DNA of 64,000 nucleotides from Pseudolabrys sp. (GTDB taxonomy: Bacteria > Pseudomonadota > Alphaproteobacteria > Rhizobiales > Xanthobacteraceae), in the NCBI GenBank assembly GCA_026125895.1, contig JAHCKG010000003.1:1-64000 (forward strand), written 5' to 3'. The notes under the pieces were generated by a model. The model worked only from the letters and a program-made list of their open reading frames with translations. It was not told where the DNA came from and searched no databases. The position numbers and the translations under genes are program-made. Below, piece after piece: positions 20,096-29,569 of this stretch (positions are counted from its first letter, which is position 1; each line of letters opens with the position of its first letter).

Positions 20096-20197
20096 CGTCA
20101 CCCTGAGGTGGCCGCCGCAGGCGGCCCTCGAAGGGCGACGGCCAATGCATCGGCTGTCATCCTTCGAGGCTCGCTTCGCTCGCACCTCAGGATGACG
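20096..20197. repeat. Palindromic repeat, family S copy 1 (sucA-sucB gap)
   Basis: Starts CGTCACCCTGAGGTGG and ends CGCACCTCAGGATGACG; the arms include CCTCGAAGGGCGACGG and CATCCTTCGAGG. Further copies lie at 38524, 39129 and 45401. It fills most of the 134-bp gap between two genes of one presumed operon. Confidence 0.88.
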
Positions 20198-20222
20198 ATC
20201 CAATTATGAGGATTCGAAGAAT

Positions 20223-21488
20223 ATGACTGACATCAAGGTGCCTACCCTGGGCGAATCGGTGACCGAAGCCACCGTCGGCAAATGGTTTAAGAAGCCGGGC
20301 GATCCCGTCGCCGTCGACGAGCCGCTGGTCGAACTCGAAACCGACAAGGTAACGCTGGAGGTGCCGGCACCCGCCGCCGGCGTGCTCGGCGACATCGCCG
20401 CCAAGGATGGCGACACCGTCGGCGTCGGCGCCATTCTCGGCTCGATCAAGGACGGCGCCGCCGCCAAGACCACCGCGACCGGTTCGGGCACCGGACGTCC
20501 TGATGTGAAATCGGCAGCGACGACGCCGATCAACGCTGCGGACGAAGAGCCGAAGCCGCGCGCTGCTGCGCCGGCTGCTCCCGCCGCCGCGACCAACACC
20601 GCGCAGGCGCCGTCGGTGCGCAAGATGGCCGCCGAGAGCGGCGTTGATCCCTCGACCGTCGCCGGCACCGGCCTGCGCGGCCAGGTGACCAAGGGCGACA
20701 TGATGGCGGCGATCGAGAAGGCCGCCGCGCAGCCGACTCCGGTTTCGGCGCCGGTGCAGATGCGGGCGCCGTCGGCCCCGGACGATGCCGCGCGCGAAGA
20801 GCGCGTGCGCATGACCAAGCTGCGCCAGACCATCGCGCGCCGCCTCAAGGACGCGCAGAACACCGCCGCCATGCTGACGACCTTCAACGAGGTCGACATG
20901 ACCACGGTGATGGCGCTGCGCAATCAGTACAAGGAAATGTTCGAGAAGAAGCACGGCGTGAAGCTCGGCTTCATGGGCTTCTTCGTGAAGGCCTGCATCG
21001 CGGCGCTCAAGGACATCCCGGCGGTCAACGCCGAGATCGACGGCACCGACCTCGTCTACAAGAACTACTATCACGTCGGCATCGCCGTCGGCACCGACAA
21101 GGGCCTCGTCGTGCCGGTGGTGCGCGATGCCGACATGCTGTCGCTCGCCGGCGTCGAGAAGAAGATCAACGACTTCGGCAAGCGCGCCCGTGACGGCCAG
21201 CTCAAGATCGACGAGATGCAAGGCGGCACCTTCACCATCACCAATGGCGGCGTCTATGGTTCGCTGATGTCGACGCCGATCCTCAACGCGCCGCAGTCCG
21301 GCATTCTCGGCATGCACAAGATCCAGGAGCGGCCGATGGTGGTCGGCGGCAAGATCGAGGTGCGGCCGATGATGTATCTGGCGCTGTCCTACGATCACCG
21401 CATCGTCGACGGCCGTGAGGCCGTGACGTTCCTGGTGCGCGTCAAGGACAACCTCGAGGATCCGGCGCGGCTCGTTCTCGACCTCTGA
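20223..21488 (+). CDS. sucB: Dihydrolipoyllysine succinyltransferase (E2 of 2-oxoglutarate dehydrogenase)
   Basis: A 421-residue E2. The lipoyl domain (1-75) carries the lipoylation lysine Lys42 in [12 protein letters not shown]; an Ala/Pro-rich linker follows; the E3/E1-binding domain is [20 protein letters not shown]; the catalytic domain (about 195-421) ends with [19 protein letters not shown], where the His-Asp motif transfers succinyl to CoA. One lipoyl domain is the normal count for SucB. The small gene 21496 and lpd follow closely. Confidence 0.97.
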   Translation: MTDIKVPTLGESVTEATVGKWFKKPGDPVAVDEPLVELETDKVTLEVPAPAAGVLGDIAAKDGDTVGVGAILGSIKDGAAAKTTATGSGTGRPDVKSAATTPINAADEEPKPRAAAPAAPAAATNTAQAPSVRKMAAESGVDPSTVAGTGLRGQVTKGDMMAAIEKAAAQPTPVSAPVQMRAPSAPDDAAREERVRMTKLRQTIARRLKDAQNTAAMLTTFNEVDMTTVMALRNQYKEMFEKKHGVKLGFMGFFVKACIAALKDIPAVNAEIDGTDLVYKNYYHVGIAVGTDKGLVVPVVRDADMLSLAGVEKKINDFGKRARDGQLKIDEMQGGTFTITNGGVYGSLMSTPILNAPQSGILGMHKIQERPMVVGGKIEVRPMMYLALSYDHRIVDGREAVTFLVRVKDNLEDPARLVLDL

Positions 21489-21495
21489 GGTTCCG

Positions 21496-21744
21496 ATGCC
21501 TAACGGCAAACCCGGCGATCATCCGCTGACCGACATCGTCAAGCATCGCTTGCCGATGTTCGGCGACGAGATCGACGACAAGGTGCGTCGGCTTGACAGC
21601 ATGGCGTCGGACGAGTTGCGCAACGTGCTGGCCACCATCGTCTACTTCTGGCCGTGGGGCGACAAGGCGCCGGTCGATCCGCATGCGTTGTCGGCCATTC
21701 TCGACTCGCTCGAGCGCTATGCCGGCAAGCAGCCGGGCGCTTGA
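21496..21744 (+). CDS. Small conserved-looking protein between sucB and lpd, function unknown
   Basis: An 82-residue soluble acidic-to-neutral protein with no signal peptide. It starts only 7 bp after sucB and is 55 bp before lpd. The sequence contains LTDIVKHRLPMFGDEIDDKV, a predicted helix ELRNVLATIVYFWPWG and a second helix with SAILDSLERYAGK. Codon use is like its neighbours and the spacing implies co-transcription with sucB. I do not recognise a named family. A role in the 2-oxoglutarate dehydrogenase complex is possible from position only. Confidence 0.75.
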   Translation: MPNGKPGDHPLTDIVKHRLPMFGDEIDDKVRRLDSMASDELRNVLATIVYFWPWGDKAPVDPHALSAILDSLERYAGKQPGA

Positions 21745-21799
21745 CCCAGACACGATGCCGCGAACCTGTCGCGGCTACATTTGAGTAGGGACACCCATT

Positions 21800-23206
21800 A
21801 TGAGCAATTACGATCTTATCGTCATCGGTTCCGGCCCCGGCGGCTATGTCTGCGCGATTCGCGCTGCGCAGCTGGGCCTGAAGACCGCGGTCGTCGAGAA
21901 GGAAAAGACGCTGGGCGGCACCTGCCTCAACGTCGGCTGCATCCCGTCGAAGGCGCTGCTGCACGCCTCCGAATTGTTCGAGGAAGCCGGGCATTCCTTC
22001 GCCAAGATGGGCATCGGCGTTCCGGCGCCGAAGCTCGATCTCAAGACCATGCTCAAGTTCAAGCAGGACGCCATCGACGGCAACGTCAAGGGCGTCGACT
22101 TCCTTTTCAAGAAGAACAAGATCGACACGCATTACGGCTACGGCCGCATCGCCGTGCCGGGCAAGGTCGAGGTCAAGGCCGCCGACGGCAAGGTAACGAC
22201 GCTAGAGACAAAGTCGATCGTCATCGCCACCGGCTCCGACGTCGCCAAGCTGCGCGGCATCGACATCGACGAGAAGCGCATCGTATCCTCGACCGGCGCG
22301 CTGTCGCTGCCGGAAGTGCCGAAGAACCTGCTCGTGATCGGCGCCGGCGTCATCGGGCTCGAACTCGGCTCGGTCTGGCGCCGTCTCGGCGCCAAGGTCA
22401 CGGTGGTCGAATTCCTCGACGGCATCCTGCCCGGCATGGATGGCGAAGTGCGCAAGCAGTCGCAGCGCCTGCTGGAAAAACAGGGCATCACCTTCAAGCT
22501 GTCGTCCAAGGTCACCGCGGTCGATTCTTCGGGCAAGACCCTGAAGGCGACCGTCGAGCCGGCGAAAGGCGAGGGCAAGGCCGAGACCATCGAGGCCGAT
22601 GTCGTGCTCGTGTCCACCGGCCGCGTGCCGTACACCGAAGGCCTCGGCCTCAAGGAAATCGGCGTCAAGCTGGATGAGCGCGGCCGCGTCGTCACCGATC
22701 ATTACTTCGCCACCAGCGTGCCGGGCATCTGGGCGATCGGCGATGTCATCACCGGACCGATGCTGGCGCACAAGGCGGAAGACGAAGGCGTCGCGGTTGC
22801 CGAGATGTTGGTCGGCCAGGCCGGCCATGTGAACTACGACGTCATCCCGGCGGTCGTTTACACGATGCCGGAGATCGCCTCGGTCGGCAAAGGCGAGGAA
22901 GAGCTCAAGGCCGCCGGCGTCGCCTACAATGTCGGCAAGTTCCCGTTCACGGCGAACGGCCGCGCCAAGGCGAACCAGCAGACCGACGGCTTCGTCAAGG
23001 TCATCGCCGACGCTAAGACCGATCGCGTGCTCGGCGTGCATATCGTCGGCTCGGATGCCGGCAACATGATCGCCGAAGCGGCCGTGCTGATGGAATTCGG
23101 CGGCGCGGCCGAGGATCTCGCCCGCACCTGCCACGCGCACCCGACGCTGCCCGAGGCGGTGAAGGAAGCGGCCATGGCCGTCGCCAAGCGCTCGATTCAT
23201 ATGTGA
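21800..23206 (+). CDS. lpd: Dihydrolipoyl dehydrogenase (E3)
   Basis: A 468-residue FAD disulfide oxidoreductase that reoxidises the lipoyl group of SucB using NAD. The FAD site is [20 protein letters not shown], the redox disulfide Cys42/Cys47 is in [13 protein letters not shown], the NAD site is [17 protein letters not shown], the second FAD motif is GIWAIGDVI and the active-site His-Glu is in [13 protein letters not shown]. Complete and in the same direction as sucAB, so E1, E2 and E3 come from one locus. Confidence 0.97.
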   Translation: MSNYDLIVIGSGPGGYVCAIRAAQLGLKTAVVEKEKTLGGTCLNVGCIPSKALLHASELFEEAGHSFAKMGIGVPAPKLDLKTMLKFKQDAIDGNVKGVDFLFKKNKIDTHYGYGRIAVPGKVEVKAADGKVTTLETKSIVIATGSDVAKLRGIDIDEKRIVSSTGALSLPEVPKNLLVIGAGVIGLELGSVWRRLGAKVTVVEFLDGILPGMDGEVRKQSQRLLEKQGITFKLSSKVTAVDSSGKTLKATVEPAKGEGKAETIEADVVLVSTGRVPYTEGLGLKEIGVKLDERGRVVTDHYFATSVPGIWAIGDVITGPMLAHKAEDEGVAVAEMLVGQAGHVNYDVIPAVVYTMPEIASVGKGEEELKAAGVAYNVGKFPFTANGRAKANQQTDGFVKVIADAKTDRVLGVHIVGSDAGNMIAEAAVLMEFGGAAEDLARTCHAHPTLPEAVKEAAMAVAKRSIHM

Positions 23207-23229
23207 GGCGATCGGCCTCATGGCGAGGA

Positions 23230-23246
23230 GCCGGGCGCAGCCCGGC
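23230..23246 (+). terminator. Possible terminator hairpin after lpd
   Basis: GCCGGGC-GCA-GCCCGGC forms a perfect 7-bp stem 23 bases past the lpd stop. There is no T run, so it is only a weak candidate for the end of the suc-lpd transcript. Confidence 0.35.
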
Positions 23247-23289
23247 GTCTCGAACCATGTGGCCGGCCCTCGCGGACTTTCAATATTTC

Positions 23290-23371
23290 GTCATGGCCGG
23301 GCTTGTCCCGGCCATCCACGTCTTTAGCTTTAGAAGAAGACGTGGATGCCCGGCATAAAGCCGGGCATGAC
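23290..23371. repeat. Palindromic repeat, family R copy 2
   Basis: Same ends and arms as the copy at 8572 (GTCATGGCCGGGCTTGTCCC ... AAGCCGGGCATGAC), with a TTTAGCTTTAGAAGA spacer. It ends ten bases before the start of the next gene, and the following GGAG serves as its ribosome binding site. Confidence 0.88.
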
Positions 23372-23380
23372 GGAGAGTTC

Positions 23381-23911
23381 ATGCGCCGCTGGCTCCGCCC
23401 TCTCTGGGTCGTCCTCGCCCTGCTGTTCCTTCTGGAAGCATGGCTGTGGGACCATCTGTCGCCGGTGGTGGCGCGGATCGTCGGCTTTATTCCCTGGGCG
23501 ACGTTCAAGCGATGGCTGGCGCAGGCGATCGAGCGGTTGCCGCCCTGGGCGACGCTGATCGTCTTCGTCGTCACGCTCGGCGTCGTGCTGCTGCCGCTGA
23601 AATTTGCCGAGGTGTATTTTCTCGCCACCGGGCAATGGCTCGGCGCCATCGCCGTGATCATCGCCGCCAAGCTGATCGGCGTCGGCGTCACCGCCTTCAT
23701 CTTCGACGCGACGCGCCACAAGCTGTTGCAGATGGCGTGGTTTCGCGCACTCTATGAGTGGCTGCTGCGCGTGCGCGCCTGGGCGCACGCGATCACCGAG
23801 CCGGTGCGCCTGCGGATGAAGGACATCGCCGCGCGGTTTACATCCGAGCGAGGCGGCATCTTGCGCTGGCTCAAGCGGCTGCGCCGCCGCGCCAATCGCC
23901 GCGCCGCCTGA
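23381..23911 (+). CDS. Hypothetical membrane protein
   Basis: A 176-residue protein. Three hydrophobic segments are visible: PLWVVLALLFLLEAWLW (7-23), WATLIVFVVTLGVVLLPLKF and WLGAIAVIIAAKLIGVGVTAF. The C-terminal tail is strongly basic (RWLKRLRRRANRRAA). I do not recognise a characterised family. ATG 23381 is supported by GGAG at 23372-23375, derived from the edge of the upstream repeat. It is convergent with the DUF4337 gene, whose stop lies 3 bp beyond. Confidence 0.75.
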   Translation: MRRWLRPLWVVLALLFLLEAWLWDHLSPVVARIVGFIPWATFKRWLAQAIERLPPWATLIVFVVTLGVVLLPLKFAEVYFLATGQWLGAIAVIIAAKLIGVGVTAFIFDATRHKLLQMAWFRALYEWLLRVRAWAHAITEPVRLRMKDIAARFTSERGGILRWLKRLRRRANRRAA

Positions 23912-23914
23912 GGG

Positions 23915-24532
23915 TCAGTGCGCGCCGCTGGCGTGCAGCAGGAAGTCGAGCGCGTGCGGCGCCCACAGACCGAAGGCACTGAAGATCAGGCCGACGAGGC
24001 CGACGAGGCCCGACAGCCAGCCGAGCACCACCATTCCGGTGATGACTTCGGCCGAGGCGAGCACGATGCCGATCTGGAACGCGGCCGAGCCGAGTTCGAA
24101 CTGGTGATAGCGAGCCAGCTGATTGTCGCGCTGGTGCTCGTAGCTCTCGGCCTGCTCGCGCAATTCCTTGCGGCCGTCCTTCTCCTTCGGGTCGGATTCG
24201 TAACGCGCGGCGGTCGCGCGCCAGGTTTCGATCTGTTTCTCCATCGCCGCCTTGATTTCCGGCTTCTCGATCGACGGCGCCAGCGCCGCGAGATTATCGG
24301 CGGCGGTGCGGATGTTGGTTTGCCGGATCGTCTTGGCCTGAAAGAAATTCCAGGTGTCGGACGCTTTGATGTTCAGCCCGATGCTCTCGGTCTGCGCGCC
24401 CTTGCCGAGCGTTTCGGTGAAGGCGAGAAACAACGCCAGCACTGAAATCAGCAACGCGATCTTTTTGTTGCCGCCGTGCGAGGCGTGTTCGGCGTGCTCG
24501 GCGTGTTCGAGGTTTTCGTGCGGTCCAGCCAT
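23915..24532 (-). CDS. DUF4337 family membrane protein
   Basis: A 205-residue protein. A His/Glu-rich N-terminus (residues 1-20) precedes a first TM helix (KKIALLISVLALFLAFTETL). A central helical region contains TWNFFQAKTIRQTNIRTAAD, the hallmark of DUF4337, and two C-terminal helices follow (FQIGIVLASAEVITGMVVLG and LVGLVGLIFSAFGLW). Function unknown. It lies downstream of xerC on the same strand, 81 bp away. Confidence 0.88.
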   Translation of the reverse strand: MAGPHENLEHAEHAEHASHGGNKKIALLISVLALFLAFTETLGKGAQTESIGLNIKASDTWNFFQAKTIRQTNIRTAADNLAALAPSIEKPEIKAAMEKQIETWRATAARYESDPKEKDGRKELREQAESYEHQRDNQLARYHQFELGSAAFQIGIVLASAEVITGMVVLGWLSGLVGLVGLIFSAFGLWAPHALDFLLHASGAH

Positions 24533-24613
24533 GGTCGTCCCCTGTGTGGCGGGCGGACGATGGGCGGAGTTGCGCAGGCGCGCAAGACCGCGGCGGCGTT
24601 GTCGACGATGATA

Positions 24614-25555
24614 TTACGACGACGCCCGCGGGTGGGCGCTGGCATAAACTTCCAATAAACGCGCGGTGTCGACGGCGGTATAAATCTGCGTCGTCGACAG
24701 CGAGGCGTGGCCGAGCAGTTCCTGGATCGAACGCAGGTCGCCGCCGCGGCCGAGCAGGTGCGTGGCGAAGGAATGGCGCAGCGCATGCGGCGTTGCGGTG
24801 TCCGGCAGGCCGAGCGCGCCGCGCAAGGTCGCCATCGCCAGTTGCACGATGCGCGGTGACAGCGGCCCGCCGCGCGCGCCGACGAAAAGAGGCCCGTCGG
24901 GCGGCAGGTCATAGGGGCACAGCGCGACGTAATCGGCGATCGCTTTCGTCACCTGCGGCAGCACCGGCACCATGCGCCTCTTGTTGCCCTTGCCGGTGAC
25001 GGTGATCGCGTCCTTGCCATTGGCGTCGCTGCGCTTGAGACCGAGCGCTTCGGAAATGCGCAGGCCGCAGCCATAGAGCAGCGCCAACACCGCGGCGTCG
25101 CGCGCCAGGATCCAGGTCTCGCGATCCTCGCCGGCGCGCAGGTCAATGTCGGTCATCTGTTTGGCGGCCGAAGCGGCCAGCGGCTTAGGCAGCGTGCGGG
25201 CGAGCTTCGGCGCGCGGATGGCTGAGAGGGCGCCGACCTTGCCCTTGCCGTTGCGCTCGAGGAACCGGGCGAAGGAGCGGGCGCCGGCGAGCGAGCGCAT
25301 CAGGGTGCGGTTGCCGGCGCCATCGGCGCGCCGCGAGGCCATGAAGGCGCGGACGTCGGCCGGGGTGATCTTTGCCAGGGTTTTGAGCGACGGTGGCCCG
25401 CCCAGATGCTCGGCCATAAACCGCAGGAACTGGCCGACATCGCGCTCATAGGCCTCCAGCGTCTTCGGCGACATGCGCCGTTCGGCGCCGAGATAGGCGC
25501 GCCAGCGGCCGATTTCGGTGGCGGTGTCGGGAGCAATGGTGAGCGGCAGTCCCAT
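24614..25555 (-). CDS. xerC: Site-specific tyrosine recombinase XerC
   Basis: A 313-residue recombinase. The N-terminal core-binding domain includes [20 protein letters not shown]. The catalytic domain has Arg in [12 protein letters not shown], Lys in [23 protein letters not shown] (His and second Arg), [11 protein letters not shown] with the His and the nucleophilic Tyr near residue 292. With XerD it resolves chromosome dimers at dif. It is divergent from priA with a 65-bp gap, an order seen in other Rhizobiales. Confidence 0.93.
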   Translation of the reverse strand: MGLPLTIAPDTATEIGRWRAYLGAERRMSPKTLEAYERDVGQFLRFMAEHLGGPPSLKTLAKITPADVRAFMASRRADGAGNRTLMRSLAGARSFARFLERNGKGKVGALSAIRAPKLARTLPKPLAASAAKQMTDIDLRAGEDRETWILARDAAVLALLYGCGLRISEALGLKRSDANGKDAITVTGKGNKRRMVPVLPQVTKAIADYVALCPYDLPPDGPLFVGARGGPLSPRIVQLAMATLRGALGLPDTATPHALRHSFATHLLGRGGDLRSIQELLGHASLSTTQIYTAVDTARLLEVYASAHPRASS

Positions 25556-25620
25556 ATAGGGCAGAGTAGGAGCCCTTCCTTACGCTTCCTTAAACCCCCG
25601 GAATCGGGCAGGCCTGCCGC

Positions 25621-27798
25621 ATGAACGCCCGTGTCGTCGATGTTCTGGTGCCGGTGGCGCTCGACCAGGCCTATTCCTACCGGGTGCCGGCGGGAATGGA
25701 GCTGGCGGTCGGCGACGTCGTCGCCGTGCCGCTCGGCGCGCGCGGCGAGACCATGGGCGTGGTCTGGGCCGAAAACCCGAACCCGGCGCCCGGCCTGCAC
25801 AACCGCATGAAGGACGTGGCGGCCCGGATCGACGTGCCGCCGCTCAAGGATGAACTGCGCACCTTCGTCGACTGGGTCGCCGGCTACACGTTGTCGTCGC
25901 GCGGCATGGTGCTGCGCATGGCGCTGCGCATGGGCGACAATCTTGGGCCGGCGCGCGAGCGCGTCGGCGTGCGGCTCGTCGGGCCGCCGCCGCAGCGCAT
26001 GACGGTGGCGCGGCAACGCGTGCTGCGCGCGCTCGAGGACGGCATGGTGCGCGCCAAGGGCGACGCCGCGCGTGAGGCCGGCGTCTCCACTGGCGTCATC
26101 GACGGCCTGGTCGATGAGGGCACGCTGGAGACGGTGGTGCTGCCGCCGGAGAAAGTCTCGCGGCAACCCGATCCGGATTTCCGCAAGGCCGAGTTCTCGC
26201 TCGGCCAACTTGCCGCCGCCGATGCGCTGCGCACGACCGTCGATCAGGGCGGCTACACCGTGACTCTGGTCGATGGCGTCACCGGCTCGGGCAAGACCGA
26301 AGTCTATTTCGAGGCGGTGGCCGAAAACATCCGCAAGGGCCGGCAGACGCTGATCCTGATGCCGGAAATCGCGCTCACCGGCCAGTCGCTCGACCGCTTC
26401 ACGGCGCGCTTCGGCACCCGGCCGGCGGAATGGCATTCGCAATTGTCGCCGCGGCTGCGCGCGCGCACCTGGGCGGCGGTGGCCGAAGGCGAAGTCTCGG
26501 TCGTGGTTGGCGCGCGCTCGGCGCTGTTTCTGCCTTATGCCGATCTCGGCCTGATCATCGTCGATGAAGAGCACGAGCAGGCCTACAAGCAGGAAGATGG
26601 CGCACGCTACAACGCCCGCGACATGGCGGTGGTGCGTGGCTCGATCGCCAAAATCCCGATCGTGCTCGCCTCGGCGACGCCCTCGGTCGAATCCGAAGTC
26701 AATGCGCGCAAGGGCCGCTATCGCCGCTTGCATCTGCCGGAGCGTTTCGGCGGCGCGTCGCTGCCGCATGTCGAGGCCATCGACCTGACGCGCGAAGGGC
26801 CGCCGCGCGGCCGCTTCATCGCCCCGCGTTTGGCCGAAGCGGTGAAGGACACGCTGGAGCGCGGCGATCAGGCGCTGCTGTTTCTCAACCGCCGCGGCTA
26901 CGCACCGCTGACGTTATGCCGGGCCTGCGGCTTCCGCCTGCAATGCCCGAACTGCGACGCCTGGCTGGTCGATCATCGCTTTCGCAAGCGGCTGATCTGC
27001 CATCATTGCGGTTTCAACATGCCGGCGCCGGACGCCTGCCCGAACTGCCACGCCGCCGAGAGCTTCGCCGCGGTCGGCCCGGGTGTCGAACGGCTGGAGC
27101 AGGAGGCCGCCGACCTGTTTCCCGACAAGCGCATCCTCATTCTGTCGAGCGACCTCGTCGAATCGATGGAGCGGCTTCGGCAAGAGCTCGACGACGTCGC
27201 CGACGGCAAGTTCGACATCATCGTCGGCACGCAACTCGTCGCGAAGGGCCATCATTTTCCAAAGCTCAATCTGGTCGGCATCGTCGATGCGGATCTCGGC
27301 CTCGGTAACGGCGATCCGCGCGCCGCGGAGCGCACCTTCCAGTTGCTGCATCAGGTGGTCGGCCGCGCCGGGCGCGAGGACAATCGCGGCGTCGGCTTTT
27401 TGCAGACACATCAGCCGGAGCACCCGGTGATGAAAGCGCTGATTCTCGGCGACCGCGAGGCCTTCTACGAAAACGAGATCGCACTGCGCGAAGCGTCCGG
27501 CTATCCGCCTTTCGGCCGGCTCGCCGGCATCGTCGTCTCCGCCGACAACAAGCACGACGCCGAAGGCTATGCCAAAGCGCTGGCCAGGTCCGCGCCTCAC
27601 GATGAAGCTGTACGCGTGCTCGGGCCCGCCGAGGCGCCGATCGCCGTGGTGCGCGGCCGTCATCGCTACCGGCTTCTCGTCAAGGCGCCGCGCGAGTTTA
27701 ACCTGTCGGCTTACTTGCGCGACTGGATGGCCGTGGCGCCGAAGACGCGCGGCGGCATCAAGATGGACGTCGATGTCGATCCGATGAGTTTTTATTGA
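25621..27798 (+). CDS. priA: Primosomal protein N' (replication restart helicase PriA)
   Basis: A 725-residue 3'-5' helicase that reloads the replisome at stalled forks. The N-terminal DNA-binding domain starts ARVVDVLVPVALDQAYSYRV. Walker A is GVTGSGKTEVYF, the DEAH-like box is IIVDEEHEQAYKQEDGARY, and the zinc-binding insertion has eight cysteines from CRACGFRLQCPNC to ACPNCHA. The helicase C-terminal part carries GTQLVAKGHHFPKLNLVG. All elements are intact. It is convergent with the SulP transporter gene, only 3 bp apart. Confidence 0.96.
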   Translation: MNARVVDVLVPVALDQAYSYRVPAGMELAVGDVVAVPLGARGETMGVVWAENPNPAPGLHNRMKDVAARIDVPPLKDELRTFVDWVAGYTLSSRGMVLRMALRMGDNLGPARERVGVRLVGPPPQRMTVARQRVLRALEDGMVRAKGDAAREAGVSTGVIDGLVDEGTLETVVLPPEKVSRQPDPDFRKAEFSLGQLAAADALRTTVDQGGYTVTLVDGVTGSGKTEVYFEAVAENIRKGRQTLILMPEIALTGQSLDRFTARFGTRPAEWHSQLSPRLRARTWAAVAEGEVSVVVGARSALFLPYADLGLIIVDEEHEQAYKQEDGARYNARDMAVVRGSIAKIPIVLASATPSVESEVNARKGRYRRLHLPERFGGASLPHVEAIDLTREGPPRGRFIAPRLAEAVKDTLERGDQALLFLNRRGYAPLTLCRACGFRLQCPNCDAWLVDHRFRKRLICHHCGFNMPAPDACPNCHAAESFAAVGPGVERLEQEAADLFPDKRILILSSDLVESMERLRQELDDVADGKFDIIVGTQLVAKGHHFPKLNLVGIVDADLGLGNGDPRAAERTFQLLHQVVGRAGREDNRGVGFLQTHQPEHPVMKALILGDREAFYENEIALREASGYPPFGRLAGIVVSADNKHDAEGYAKALARSAPHDEAVRVLGPAEAPIAVVRGRHRYRLLVKAPREFNLSAYLRDWMAVAPKTRGGIKMDVDVDPMSFY

Positions 27799-27801
27799 TC
27801 G

Positions 27802-29475
27802 TTATGGCGCCTGCCGCGCTGCCACGACGCTGGCGGCATATTTCACCAGCGGCGGCTTCAGGCCGGAGGCGGTGAGTTCATGCCGCACGTTCTGCTTGGC
27901 GGCGGCAATGCTGATTTCGGTGCCAGCGCGGCTGAGCTTCCTGACGAAAGCGGCGAGCGAACGCGCCGCCGTGGTGTCGATCAGCGGCACATTGGAGAAG
28001 TCGAGGATCAGCAAGCGCGGCGTGCGGCCGATGCGTTCCAGCGCAGTCAGCACATGCGCGGTGGCGCCGAAGAAGAAGGCGCCGCTGATGCGGTAGACCA
28101 TGACGTCACGGCTCGCCGCCTCGTCGGCGTCGTATTTGGTGTGGTCGACGCTGTCGGCGATGTCCTCCAGGCCGCCGGCCTGCACGTCGACCGACTCGGC
28201 CATCCGGTGCAGGAACATCAACGCGCCCATCACGACGCCGACAGCGATGCCGGTCGTGAGATCGACGAAGATCGTCAGCAGGAAAGTCGCGAGCAGCACG
28301 GCGGCGTCGCCGCGCGAGGTGCGGATCAGCGACCAGAACTCTTCCTTCTCCGCCATGTTCCAGGCGACGATCATCAGCACGGCGCCGAGCGCGGCCAGCG
28401 GAATGTAGCCGACCAAGGGCGCGGCGATGGCAAGGAACAGCAGCAGATAGCCGCAATGGAAGATTCCGGAGATCGGGCCGCGCGCGCCGGAGCGCACATT
28501 GGTCGCGGTGCGCGCCACCGTGCCGGTGACGCAGATGCCGCCAAAGACGATTGACGCGATGCTGGCGACACCCTGCGCGCCGAGCTCGGCATTGGAGCGA
28601 TGGCGGCGGCCGCTCATGCCGTCGGCGACCACGGCGGACAGCAGCGATTCGATGGCGCAGAGCAGGGCAATGGTGAAGGCGTCGGGCAGCACCGCCTGAA
28701 GCTTCTCGATGCTGAACGGCGGCAGCGACGGCGCCGGCAGCGAGCGCGGCACCGCGCCGAAGCGCGAGGCGACGGTGGCGACGTCGAGATAGAAGGCAAA
28801 GCAGATCGCGCCGGCGATGATGATGGCGATGAGGAAGCCTGGCCAGCGCGGCCGGTAGCGGCGCAGCACCAGGATGATGGCGAGCGACAGGGCGGCAATG
28901 CCGAGCGTCTGCCAGCTGATGGTGGAGATGGCGGCGGCGATCGCCTCGAGCTTCGGCACCAGCGCCGAGGGTTCGTGGGCGATGTCGAGGCCGAGCACTT
29001 CGCGCACCTGGCTGGCGGCGATGATCACGGCGATGCCGGCGGTGAAGCCGACCGTCACCGGCATCGGAATGTATTTGATGTAGGTGCCGAGACGCAGCAG
29101 CGCGACCGCGATCAGGATCAGGCCGGCGACGATGGTGGCCAGCGCCAGGCCGTCATAGCCATGGCGCTCCACCACCAGAGCGACGAGGCCGATGAAGGCG
29201 CCGGCGGGTCCGCCGATCTGGAAGCGGCTGCCGCCGATCAGCGAGACGATGAAGCCGCCGGCAATGGCGGTGTAGAGGCCGCGCTCCGGCGACACGCCGG
29301 ACGCGATGGCGATGGCCATCGATAGCGGCAGCGCCACCACGGCGACCGTCAGGCCGGCGACAGCATCGGCGCGCAGGTCGCGCCAACCGTAGCCTTCGCG
29401 CAGGACCGTCACCAGTTTGGGCGTGAACAGTTCGATGAAGGTCGGCGACGGAACGGCGGAAGGCTGGCCGGACAT
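27802..29475 (-). CDS. SulP family anion transporter with STAS domain
   Basis: A 557-residue inner-membrane transporter. The N-terminal start WRDLRADAVAGLTVAVVALP and the signature ISPERGLYTAIAGG-like segment (SGVSPERGLYTAIAGGFIVS) begin a membrane domain of about 12-14 helices to residue 420. The C-terminal STAS domain holds GRTPRLLILDFSNVPLIDTT. SulP proteins carry sulfate, bicarbonate or dicarboxylates; the substrate cannot be decided here. The first of four minus-strand genes inserted between priA and atpH. Confidence 0.9.
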   Translation of the reverse strand: MSGQPSAVPSPTFIELFTPKLVTVLREGYGWRDLRADAVAGLTVAVVALPLSMAIAIASGVSPERGLYTAIAGGFIVSLIGGSRFQIGGPAGAFIGLVALVVERHGYDGLALATIVAGLILIAVALLRLGTYIKYIPMPVTVGFTAGIAVIIAASQVREVLGLDIAHEPSALVPKLEAIAAAISTISWQTLGIAALSLAIILVLRRYRPRWPGFLIAIIIAGAICFAFYLDVATVASRFGAVPRSLPAPSLPPFSIEKLQAVLPDAFTIALLCAIESLLSAVVADGMSGRRHRSNAELGAQGVASIASIVFGGICVTGTVARTATNVRSGARGPISGIFHCGYLLLFLAIAAPLVGYIPLAALGAVLMIVAWNMAEKEEFWSLIRTSRGDAAVLLATFLLTIFVDLTTGIAVGVVMGALMFLHRMAESVDVQAGGLEDIADSVDHTKYDADEAASRDVMVYRISGAFFFGATAHVLTALERIGRTPRLLILDFSNVPLIDTTAARSLAAFVRKLSRAGTEISIAAAKQNVRHELTASGLKPPLVKYAASVVAARQAP

Positions 29476-29569
29476 GGCATTCTCGGAAGGTGAAAGGGCT
29501 ACCTTCGCGTCCCGGACCCTGACACCGCAACTCCGTGATACCCCTTAGGTCGGCCGGCTCATTGGCGCG

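Noticed and set aside
24614-25555. Tyrosine recombinase as sign of an integrative element
   Set aside because: The sequence and its place beside priA match chromosomal XerC; no attachment sites, tRNA or phage genes are near.
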